A stretch of DNA of 21,606 bases from Clostridium sp. (GTDB lineage Bacteria > Bacillota > Clostridia > Clostridiales > Clostridiaceae). Under the pieces are notes generated by a model that worked only from the letters and a program-made list of their open reading frames with translations, was not told where the DNA came from and did not search any database. Each line of letters opens with the position of its first letter. The stretch's first letter is position 1. The stretch is from contig NZ_JAHAIF010000067.1 in NCBI RefSeq assembly GCF_018372875.1, positions 1 to 21,606 of the forward strand. Reading direction: 5' to 3'. Below are positions 1-6,731 of the stretch, in pieces. Both the position numbers and the translations under genes were made by a program.

Positions 1-1
1 A

Positions 2-1408
2 GAAGGAGCAGGAACAAACACTAAGATACTAGGAGTATTAAATCATGGTTCATCTGTTAAAATAGTTGATACTAATGGAAGTTGGTATAAGATAAAGTAT
101 GGTTCAGGATATGGGTATGTACATAAGGACTACGTAACAATTAAAACATCAAGTAATGATAATAATACACAAGAAAAACCTGATAATAAACCTGAAGTAG
201 TTGTAAAAAAAGGTGAAGTGTATAATACAGGAAGTAATCTAAGAGTTAGATCAGCAGCAAATACTAATTCTATTGTATTAGGATATTTAGTTGATGGAAC
301 AAAAGTTGATATTATAGGTAGTGAGGGAAATTGGTATAAAATCAATTTTAAAGATAAAATTGGTTTTGTAAGTAAAGATTATGTAAGGCTAGTAGATGAA
401 AAACCAACTCCTCCAGTAGTGCCACCTGTAACTCCAGAAGTTCCAGAAGATAAGCCACAGATACCTGATGAAAAACCAGAAGAAAATCTAAAGGTTATAT
501 CTATTGGATCTGTTAATGTATCTAACCTAAATGTTAGAAGTGGTGCTGGAACAAACCATGCTATAAAGGGTTCAGTAAATCTTAACCATATAGTAGAAAT
601 TGTTGGAGAAGAAAATGGTTGGTACAAAATAAAATACAAAGATAATACAGCATATGTAAGTTCAAAGTATATTAATATAAGTACCGGAGCAAGTAACTAT
701 GGATTAACTGTAGACAAATTTGCTGAGTTACAATTCCCTAAATTAAATATGGTTCAAAAGAATGGAAAGTGGGTTAATGCTTCTCTTGAAGACATTAAAT
801 ATTATATGAATCCAGATAACTTTATAAATGATGTCAGTAAATATATGTTTATGAAGTTAAACTATGTAGATGGAATTCCTATGTCTGTAATTAATGAAGT
901 TATACAAGGAAGAGGAATTTTATCTGGAAAAGGTAATGCATTTTTAGAAGGGGCTAAAAAATATAATGTAAATGTAATGTATCTTCTTTCTCATGCTAGA
1001 CTTGAAACAGGTAATGGTACATCAACACTATCAAATGGTGTATTAGTAACAGAAGTTGATGGTGTTCCAGTTGAACCAAGAGTTGTTTATAATATGTATG
1101 GTGTAGGAGCAATTGATAGCGACCCATTAAGGGGTGGATCAGAATATGCATATAAACAAGGGTGGTTTACACCTGAACTTGCAATAGCTGAAGGTGCTAG
1201 TTGGATAAGCAAAAACTATATTAACAGTACTAAATATAATCAAAATACATTATATAAGATGAGATGGAATATGAGCTCTACAAGTATTGGATGGCATCAA
1301 TATGCTTCAGATATAGCTTGGGCAGAAAAACAAGCTAGAATAATGGCGCCATATTTAGAAAAGTGTGGAGTAGCCTTTGAATTTGATATACCAACATTTG
1401 TGAAATAA
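2..1408 (+). CDS. SH3b-repeat N-acetylglucosaminidase autolysin (GH73-like), 5' end missing
   Basis: This is a peptidoglycan hydrolase that runs off the left edge; the frame is open from base 2, so the upstream SH3 domains and the signal peptide are outside the window. Reading in order, there is the end of one bacterial SH3 domain (about 2-144), a second (about 209-400, NLRVRS...WYKINF), a Pro/Glu-rich linker (403-490), a third SH3 (about 500-680, NLNVRSGAGTN) and a C-terminal glucosaminidase domain (about 860-1400). The motif SHARLETGNGTS carries the expected catalytic Glu (codon 1004-1006), as in the GH73/LytD family. The repeats should bind cell wall, with the hydrolase cutting the GlcNAc-MurNAc backbone during growth or daughter-cell separation. 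The layout resembles clostridial autolysins such as Acp of C. perfringens; that comparison is from memory. No clear terminator follows the stop. Confidence 0.9.
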   Translation, partial: EGAGTNTKILGVLNHGSSVKIVDTNGSWYKIKYGSGYGYVHKDYVTIKTSSNDNNTQEKPDNKPEVVVKKGEVYNTGSNLRVRSAANTNSIVLGYLVDGTKVDIIGSEGNWYKINFKDKIGFVSKDYVRLVDEKPTPPVVPPVTPEVPEDKPQIPDEKPEENLKVISIGSVNVSNLNVRSGAGTNHAIKGSVNLNHIVEIVGEENGWYKIKYKDNTAYVSSKYINISTGASNYGLTVDKFAELQFPKLNMVQKNGKWVNASLEDIKYYMNPDNFINDVSKYMFMKLNYVDGIPMSVINEVIQGRGILSGKGNAFLEGAKKYNVNVMYLLSHARLETGNGTSTLSNGVLVTEVDGVPVEPRVVYNMYGVGAIDSDPLRGGSEYAYKQGWFTPELAIAEGASWISKNYINSTKYNQNTLYKMRWNMSSTSIGWHQYASDIAWAEKQARIMAPYLEKCGVAFEFDIPTFVK

Positions 1409-1433
1409 TATGAAAAAATAAAGAGTATAAGTA

Positions 1434-1462
1434 TTGATTTTATAATTTAGTTGATATATACT
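1434..1462 (+). promoter_or_regulatory. sigma-A promoter of the preQ1/queT unit
   Basis: TTGATT (1434-1439) is followed after 17 nt by TATACT (1457-1462). Transcription would start near 1469, just ahead of the riboswitch. Confidence 0.6.
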
Positions 1463-1480
1463 AGTTTAGTAAATTAAATA

Positions 1481-1559
1481 GAGACAGTTCGTGAGCCTCC
1501 TGTCAATAAACAAAACTACGGCAACAAAGCATAGAATTTATATTGCTTTTTATTGTCGT
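1481..1559 (+). promoter_or_regulatory. preQ1-I-type riboswitch with antiterminator
   Basis: A short stem GACAG (1483-1487)/CTGTC (1500-1504) closes a 12-nt loop and is followed by an A-rich tail, AATAAACAAAACTACGG. That is the compact H-type pseudoknot layout of preQ1 class I riboswitches; CGU in the loop (1490-1492) can pair with ACG in the tail (1518-1520). The same ACG begins a strand (1518-1533) that pairs almost fully with 1541-1559, which contains the 5' arm of the terminator. So pseudoknot and antiterminator are mutually exclusive, giving an OFF switch when ligand binds. The downstream gene is queT, which agrees. The class assignment is by eye. Confidence 0.75.
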
Positions 1560-1586
1560 GGAAGAATTTCTTCTACGACTTTTTTG
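1555..1586 (+). terminator. riboswitch-controlled terminator before queT
   Basis: A 10-bp stem (1555-1564 with 1570-1579, one G-U) has a 5-nt loop and is followed by T6. It lies between the preQ1 element and the queT start, so it is an attenuator rather than a gene-end terminator. Confidence 0.85.
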
Positions 1587-1633
1587 TTTTGCATGGCTTG
1601 AACTAATTCTCAAAGAATGGGAGAGTAGTTATT

Positions 1634-2137
1634 ATGACAAATGAATTAAAAACAAAAAGAATTGTAAGAACAGCAGTAATTGCAGCTTTATATGCATTAT
1701 TAACTGTTGCACTTGCACCAATAAGTTATGGGAATTTTCAGTTTAGAGTATCTGAAATTCTAGTATTATTAGCATATTTTGATCCTTTCTATATAGGTGG
1801 ATTAACCCTAGGATGTTTTATAGCTAATTTACTAGGACCAAATGGAGCAATGGATGTTATTTTTGGTACTTTAGCAACATTTATAAGTGTAGGTGCTATA
1901 AGTTTAACAGCAAAATATATTAAGAACAAAGCTTCTTTATTTATAGCTTCATTATGGCCAACAATATTTAATGGAATAATTATTGGATGGATGTTAAATG
2001 TAACTGTAGGAGCACCACTATGGATAACAATGGGTGAAGTTGCATTAGGTGAATTTGTAGTTATTACAATAGTAGGCCTTCCAGTATTTAAAGTGATACA
2101 AAATAGATATACCAGATTACTTAAGACAGAATTTTAA
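1634..2137 (+). CDS. queT: QueT family queuosine-precursor ECF transporter S component
   Basis: This 167-aa, very hydrophobic protein has about five to six membrane segments and the QueT-family features near the N-terminus (ALYALLTVALAPISYGNFQFRVSE) and in the middle (GPNGAMDVIFGT). It is the substrate-binding membrane subunit of an energy-coupling factor importer for a queuosine precursor (preQ0/preQ1 or queuine). The shared EcfA/EcfA'/EcfT module is not in the window, which is usual for group II ECF systems. The ATG is preceded by GGGAGAG (about 1619-1625). Control by the preQ1 element upstream fits the substrate: when precursor is scarce, the terminator is avoided and the importer is made. 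Confidence 0.92.
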   Translation: MTNELKTKRIVRTAVIAALYALLTVALAPISYGNFQFRVSEILVLLAYFDPFYIGGLTLGCFIANLLGPNGAMDVIFGTLATFISVGAISLTAKYIKNKASLFIASLWPTIFNGIIIGWMLNVTVGAPLWITMGEVALGEFVVITIVGLPVFKVIQNRYTRLLKTEF

Positions 2138-2150
2138 TTATAAATATAAA

Positions 2151-2184
2151 AGAAGACTCTAGCAAAAACTAGAGTCTTCTTTTT
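2151..2184 (+). terminator. queT terminator
   Basis: A perfect 12-bp stem (2151-2162/2169-2180) with a CAAAAA loop, followed by TTTT. Confidence 0.9.
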
Positions 2185-2278
2185 GGAATTAATTAGAAGG
2201 TGAAATGAGAAATATCTTTTAATAAAAAAGAATTTGACAGAATAAACATATAATAAAATATTTATTAAAGGGTTTGTT

Positions 2279-3241
2279 ATGTTTATTGTTATTAATAAGA
2301 AAAGAATTATAATATTTGTTTTAATTTTTATATGTATATTAGGAAGTATATTCTATAAGTTTAGTAGAAGAGATAATACTCTTGTTGCTGGTGGAGTTTT
2401 GTTTAGAGATGAAAAAGTTGAATATTATGAAGAAGAAGTAATTAGTAAGAGTGATTATGAGAAATACTTTAGACCTTCAAATCTCCCTATTTTAAATACA
2501 TCAAGTGAAGCAGAAGAGTTATTAAATAAATATAGTGGTAATAGTAAAAAAGTACTCATTCCAGACAATTATTTAATTACTCCTAATAACACCATAATCA
2601 ATTATTTTTCAGTACTAAGGGAAGCTGCAAACGTTGAAAGGGATAAGGGGGCTGGTTGTGGTACTATAGGTAGGTGGAGAGAGCCTTATATAATAGCATA
2701 TGAATTTTTTACAAAAGAATACAAGGAAAAGGTAAACTTTAAAGCTTATGAAAATTCCTTTTTAAATATTCTGCACATAAACCTTATTAAGCTTAGGTTA
2801 GTTAACAATCCAGAAAATGAAATGAAGTATTTCTTTGAAATTGAGACCATACAAGGGTCAAAAGAGAATGTTGCAAGCTTTGTATATTATTATGGCTTTA
2901 TAAAGCTTTCTAATGATGATGGTGTATTTAAAATAAAAGATATAAGTATATCACCAGAAGAATATCTTTGTGCACCATATCATGGTTGGAACTATGATGG
3001 TAAGTCTAAAGTTGAAATTGAATATGGGGATTGGTGTAAACTTGTTAAGGAAATTTATGAGGTGAGCACTGAGGGATATGTAAAAAATATCTATTTTAAA
3101 GGAAGAGATAGTAGGGATTATAGAATTGAGTTCTACATTTTAACTAATGATTATGATATAGAGGTAGCTCAATATATTAAAGAGGATGGAAAATGGAAGA
3201 GTATAAAATTAGATCCAAATAAATGTTTAAAGGAAGAGTAA
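2279..3241 (+). CDS. unknown protein with N-terminal membrane anchor
   Basis: I do not recognise this 320-aa protein. Residues 1-28 are a lysine-flanked hydrophobic segment (KKRIIIFVLIFICILGSIFY) without a lipobox, so it is likely an uncleaved signal anchor with the rest outside the membrane. The remainder is acidic and rich in Tyr and Asn, with no enzyme motif that I can see. Near residue 125 there is an unusual GAGCGTIGRWREPY stretch, and there are Cys residues near 233, 255 and 316. AAAGGG lies upstream of the ATG. A TTGACA at 2234-2239 could be a -35 element, but no well-spaced -10 follows. It sits alone between terminator-like hairpins. Confidence 0.75.
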   Translation: MFIVINKKRIIIFVLIFICILGSIFYKFSRRDNTLVAGGVLFRDEKVEYYEEEVISKSDYEKYFRPSNLPILNTSSEAEELLNKYSGNSKKVLIPDNYLITPNNTIINYFSVLREAANVERDKGAGCGTIGRWREPYIIAYEFFTKEYKEKVNFKAYENSFLNILHINLIKLRLVNNPENEMKYFFEIETIQGSKENVASFVYYYGFIKLSNDDGVFKIKDISISPEEYLCAPYHGWNYDGKSKVEIEYGDWCKLVKEIYEVSTEGYVKNIYFKGRDSRDYRIEFYILTNDYDIEVAQYIKEDGKWKSIKLDPNKCLKEE

Positions 3242-3255
3242 AATGCTCTTCTTTT
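3231..3255 (+). terminator. weak terminator overlapping the stop of the 2279 gene
   Basis: GAAGAG (3233-3238) pairs with CTCTTC (3246-3251) and a TTTT run follows. The stem covers the stop codon and is short, so read-through into the SNF2 gene is possible. Confidence 0.4.
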
Positions 3256-3307
3256 CTAGTTTAAGGGAAGTATTTATGATAGAATATCCTATTGGAGGTG
3301 AGGAGTA

Positions 3308-6300
3308 ATGGATATTAAAGTTGTTAGAGATAATGTTATGAAGTTTAGCTCTAGCTTAAGTAGAGAAGGGGGAACTTCCATACTTAAAGCTAAAGGAGTA
3401 AAAGATCTTAAGGGTAAGAAAATAGAAAATATTTATCATATATATGGGAAAATAAATAGCGAAAATAAGGATTACAACACGCATATTAAAGTTGATATGA
3501 AAACTAATAAGGTGTTAGATACAAAGTGCTCCTGTGAAACCTTCATAGAAAATAGAAGACATATTAGGAACTATGTTTGCAAACATATTATAGCTACTAA
3601 TCTAGCCTTTTATCTTGTTGGAAAATCTAAAGCATCAAATACAAATAAAAGAAGTGAAGAAGTTGTAAATAAGAGAAAATTAAAGTTACGTATATCAATA
3701 AAATGTAGCATGTTAAATGAGATTAATACATATAAATGTGAATTTAGAATAGGGGAATCCTCTACCCATCTAATTACATCACTTAAAGATTTCTTGGAAA
3801 AGGATAAAATCGTATTTAATGATTTATTTACTTACAATTCTAAAAGGGACTTTTTTAGTGAAGAGGATACAAAAATAATAGATTTTTTAAAGAGCCATAA
3901 AGAAATAATCCAAGATAGATTCTTAAATTTAAAAGGAAAAGATTTAAGAGAGTTTTTATCCCTATTAAATGATAGAAAGATAAACTTTAATTATGATTTT
4001 ATAACCTATGAATCTAAAGTGAAAAAGGAAAATGTTCCTCTTTCCCTTACAATAAGAGCTGATAATGATAGTTTTATATTAAGATCACAGAAGAAGTTTC
4101 CTATTTTATTATCTAATAATGGAGATGTTATGTTTTATGATAGGGATATTTATCTTCCACGTAAGAAGGCTATGGAAACATATCTTCCTTATCACAAATT
4201 ATTTATAAAGAACAATGAGATAAAGTATGAGAAAAACTTAAAGGTTTTAAATAATCTTCTTTCAGACTTAAAAAGTATTACAAAGAATGTTGTATTAGAT
4301 GATGGAACAAGAAGGTTCTTGAGAGATATGTCTAATCCTACATTTAGAATATACAAAGTTGGAAAAGAAATTTACTGCAATGTAAAGATTGATTACTGTG
4401 GATATATTATAGATTTAATTAAAGATAAAAATGATAAAAGCTTTCTAAGGGATTTTAAGAAGGAAAGTTTAATAGATATAAAACTGGAAAATGTAGGATT
4501 TATAAAAAGAGAAAGAGATTATTTTTATATAGGCAGTGGAGAGTTTGACATTTTAACAACAGGTGTTAAGTTATTAAGAACTGTAGGAAAAGTCCAGTTT
4601 TCAAAAGAATTTAAAGATATTCAAATATTAGATAGTAGTTTTATTAACTCCTCTATAGTGGAATTTGATGGTTTTTATAGATTAAACTATGAAGTTGGTG
4701 ATTTTACAGTAGAAGAATTAAATAGTGCTATTGCATTTATGAAAAAAGGTGAAAGATTTTTTAAAAGTAAGGATAGATATTTAGATTTAGAAGACCCAGG
4801 AGTTTGTGAGTTTTTAAATCTAATTGGAGAATTATCAGAAGATAAATTAGGGCTTGAAATAGAAATAGATAAGAACAAAAGCTTATACTTACAAGAAAAG
4901 CTTAGAGTATTAGATTTTATTAAAGGTGGAGATGTTCTGCAGAAAATTGTTCAAAAGCTAGTTAATAATGACTTTAAAAGGTCAGTTACCCCAAAATCCT
5001 TTAATGGAACCTTAAGGAAATATCAAAAAGAAGGCTTTAAGTGGTTAAATGAGCTTTCAGAACTAGGATTTGGAGGAATATTAGCAGATGATATGGGTCT
5101 TGGAAAAACCATTCAGGTAATAACTTTTGTTCTTTCTAAAAGGAGTAAAAAAAACTTAATTATAACTCCAACCTCTGTTTTATATAATTGGAAGGATGAA
5201 TTTGAAAGGTTTGCTCCTAATGTAAGGGTTGGTTTAGTTCATGGAACAAAGGCTCAAAGAAATAAGATATTAAATAATATTAAAAAGTATGATGCTCTTA
5301 TAACTACTTACGGGGCATTAAAGAATGATGAAAATGAATATGAAAAACTACAGTTTGATTATTGCATTATTGATGAAGGACAAAATATAAAAAATCCAAC
5401 TTCAAAAACTACACTTTCTGTAAAGAAAATAAACTCAAAGTGTAACTTTGCCCTAACAGGAACTCCAATTGAAAACAACCTAATGGAGCTTTGGTCAATA
5501 TTTGATTTTGTAATGCCAGGTTTCTTATTTACAAAAGAAAGATTTAAAGCAAAGTTTATACAAAATAAAAATACAGAGGAACTTAAGTCTTTAATTACTC
5601 CATTTATTTTAAGAAGGGTAAAAGAGGATGTATTAAATGAGTTGCCAGAAAAGATTGAAAAAAAGTACTTGGTAGATATGACAACAAAGCAGAAGTCTAT
5701 TTATAAGTCTTATGTAAAGGAGATAAAGGAAAAGTTAAAGGCATCTAAGGGTAACGTTAATATGCTTACTTTTATTACAAAGCTTAGAGAGGTGTGCTTG
5801 GACCCATCTCTAATAATAGATGATTATAATGGTGGAAGTGGAAAGATAAATGCATTAATGGAGATATTGGATAATTATATTGAGGGAAATAAAAAGATAC
5901 TGGTATTTTCTCAGTTTACCTCAGCTCTTAAAAATATAGAACAGTACTTAAAAGAAAAGGCAATAAACTACATATATTTAGATGGAAGCATAGGCAGCAA
6001 AGAAAGGGTAGAGCTTGTTAAAAAGTTTAATGAAGAGCCTTTAATAAATGTGTTTTTAATATCCTTAAAAGCTGGTGGTGTAGGGTTAAACTTAACATCA
6101 GCAAGTGTTGTAATTCACTTTGATCCATGGTGGAACCCAGCTATTGAAAATCAAGCTACAGATAGAGCCCATAGGTTTGGCCAAAAGAATGTAGTAGAGG
6201 TAGTTAAGCTTATTTCCAAAGATACCATAGAAGAAAAGATTCTATTATTACAGGAAGATAAGAAGGAGCTTATAGAAAGCTTAATGGATGAGAAAGAAAT

Positions 6301-6358
6301 GGATGGTAAGAAGTTTAAAAGACTAAGTGAAGATGAAATATTAAATTTGTTAGGATAA
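3308..6358 (+). CDS. SWIM zinc-finger SNF2-family DEAD/DEAH-like helicase
   Basis: This 1016-aa protein has the bacterial Snf2 layout. A SWIM zinc finger lies at residues 74-93 (C74-x-C76-x14-C91-x-H93). A long middle region of about 450 residues corresponds to the bacterial SNF2-associated domain. The ATPase core then starts near residue 565: motif I LADDMGLGKT (592-601, Lys600), motif II DEGQ (689-692), motif III LTGTPIENN, and in the C-terminal RecA lobe motif VI QATDRAHRFGQ (949-959). Family members are dsDNA translocases that remodel protein-DNA or polymerase complexes; the target here is unknown. DEGQ replaces the more usual DEAH/DEGH in motif II and is seen in bacterial Snf2 proteins. 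The start is supported by GGAGGTGAGGAG just upstream. Confidence 0.93.
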   Translation: MDIKVVRDNVMKFSSSLSREGGTSILKAKGVKDLKGKKIENIYHIYGKINSENKDYNTHIKVDMKTNKVLDTKCSCETFIENRRHIRNYVCKHIIATNLAFYLVGKSKASNTNKRSEEVVNKRKLKLRISIKCSMLNEINTYKCEFRIGESSTHLITSLKDFLEKDKIVFNDLFTYNSKRDFFSEEDTKIIDFLKSHKEIIQDRFLNLKGKDLREFLSLLNDRKINFNYDFITYESKVKKENVPLSLTIRADNDSFILRSQKKFPILLSNNGDVMFYDRDIYLPRKKAMETYLPYHKLFIKNNEIKYEKNLKVLNNLLSDLKSITKNVVLDDGTRRFLRDMSNPTFRIYKVGKEIYCNVKIDYCGYIIDLIKDKNDKSFLRDFKKESLIDIKLENVGFIKRERDYFYIGSGEFDILTTGVKLLRTVGKVQFSKEFKDIQILDSSFINSSIVEFDGFYRLNYEVGDFTVEELNSAIAFMKKGERFFKSKDRYLDLEDPGVCEFLNLIGELSEDKLGLEIEIDKNKSLYLQEKLRVLDFIKGGDVLQKIVQKLVNNDFKRSVTPKSFNGTLRKYQKEGFKWLNELSELGFGGILADDMGLGKTIQVITFVLSKRSKKNLIITPTSVLYNWKDEFERFAPNVRVGLVHGTKAQRNKILNNIKKYDALITTYGALKNDENEYEKLQFDYCIIDEGQNIKNPTSKTTLSVKKINSKCNFALTGTPIENNLMELWSIFDFVMPGFLFTKERFKAKFIQNKNTEELKSLITPFILRRVKEDVLNELPEKIEKKYLVDMTTKQKSIYKSYVKEIKEKLKASKGNVNMLTFITKLREVCLDPSLIIDDYNGGSGKINALMEILDNYIEGNKKILVFSQFTSALKNIEQYLKEKAINYIYLDGSIGSKERVELVKKFNEEPLINVFLISLKAGGVGLNLTSASVVIHFDPWWNPAIENQATDRAHRFGQKNVVEVVKLISKDTIEEKILLLQEDKKELIESLMDEKEMDGKKFKRLSEDEILNLLG

Positions 6359-6370
6359 TAAAGTAAAAGA

Positions 6371-6393
6371 TGCCCTGGAATGTTACCAGGGCA
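6371..6393 (+). terminator. GC-rich hairpin after the SNF2 gene
   Basis: TGCCCTGG (6371-6378) and CCAGGGCA (6386-6393) form a perfect 8-bp stem 12 nt after the stop. The downstream sequence (CTAATTATAT) is not a real U-run, so its termination strength is doubtful. Confidence 0.45.
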
Positions 6394-6404
6394 CTAATTA
6401 TATA

Positions 6405-6433
6405 TTGTCAAAAAATAAAATATATAATATACT
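6405..6433 (+). promoter_or_regulatory. promoter of the MutS2-like leader RNA
   Basis: TTGTCA (6405-6410), a 17-nt spacer, then TATACT (6428-6433). It predicts a start near 6440, leaving a leader of about 290 nt before the MutS2-like ATG. This shows the leader is transcribed separately from the SNF2 gene. Confidence 0.6.
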
Positions 6434-6452
6434 AATACAAGATAGATTTCAA

Positions 6453-6482
6453 ATGAAACGAGGGAAGTTTGTGAGTGTTTAG
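6453..6482 (+). CDS. candidate leader peptide (uORF), 9 or 3 codons
   Basis: ATG at 6453 opens a nine-codon frame, MKRGKFVSV, ending at TAG 6480-6482. A GTG at 6471 in the same frame would give a three-codon peptide and is the better-placed start: GAGGGA (6460-6465) lies 5 nt before it, whereas no Shine-Dalgarno precedes the ATG. The codons overlap the 5' strand of a long RNA stem (6467-6486), so a ribosome here would open that stem. This is the usual geometry of ribosome-sensing attenuators. Translation is inferred only from this arrangement. Confidence 0.35.
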   Translation: MKRGKFVSV

Positions 6483-6633
6483 TATCAAAAATAGTACATT
6501 TAAATATTAATTCTTAAATATAGGGCCATAAAAGCCTTTATTTGTCATGGAATTAATTAAACTATTTTAAGATACAAGTCCACGAACTAACTCTAGGGTA
6601 GTATTATAGCTACCTTATTAAAGTTGAATTTTT

Positions 6634-6662
6634 AAGCTGTGGAGGTATCCATAGCTTTTTTT
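6634..6662 (+). terminator. attenuator terminator in the MutS2-like leader
   Basis: AAGCTGTGGA (6634-6643) pairs with TCCATAGCTT (6648-6657), 10 bp with one G-U and a GGTA loop. The T-run is 6656-6662. It stands 69 nt before the coding start. Confidence 0.85.
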
Positions 6663-6731
6663 AATGCCCCAAAAATATGAGATCTATCAAAGGTTTCGTT
6701 GGCTTGAATAAAGTTTAGGAAGGTTTTTAAA

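Larger units (their letters stand above)
6440..6662 (+). promoter_or_regulatory. structured leader/attenuator RNA upstream of the MutS2-like gene
   Basis: This is most of the 373-nt gene-free stretch. Bases 6467-6473 pair with 6581-6587 (7 bp, one G-U), 6482-6486 with 6571-6575, 6488-6495 with 6561-6568 (8 bp), 6506-6513 with 6550-6557 (8 bp), and 6516-6526 with about 6534-6543, giving one long rod. A second hairpin is 6594-6602/6609-6617, and an intrinsic terminator is at 6634-6662. Bases 6579-6584 (TCCACG), normally in the rod, can instead pair with TGTGGA (6638-6643) in the terminator 5' arm; ATAGCT (6606-6611), normally in the second hairpin, can pair with AGCTGT (6635-6640). It matches no riboswitch class that I recognise. 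From 6663 to 6731 I see only the ribosome binding site. Confidence 0.6.

Noticed and set aside
130..639. Minus-strand ORFs opposite the autolysin gene
   Set aside because: They are shadows of the SH3/Pro-rich coding strand with no ribosome binding site.
6594..6662. T-box leader before the MutS2-like gene
   Set aside because: The AGGGTAGTATTATAG segment looks a little like a T-box, but the UGGN bulge that binds tRNA NCCA is absent and the gene is not an aminoacid-related one.
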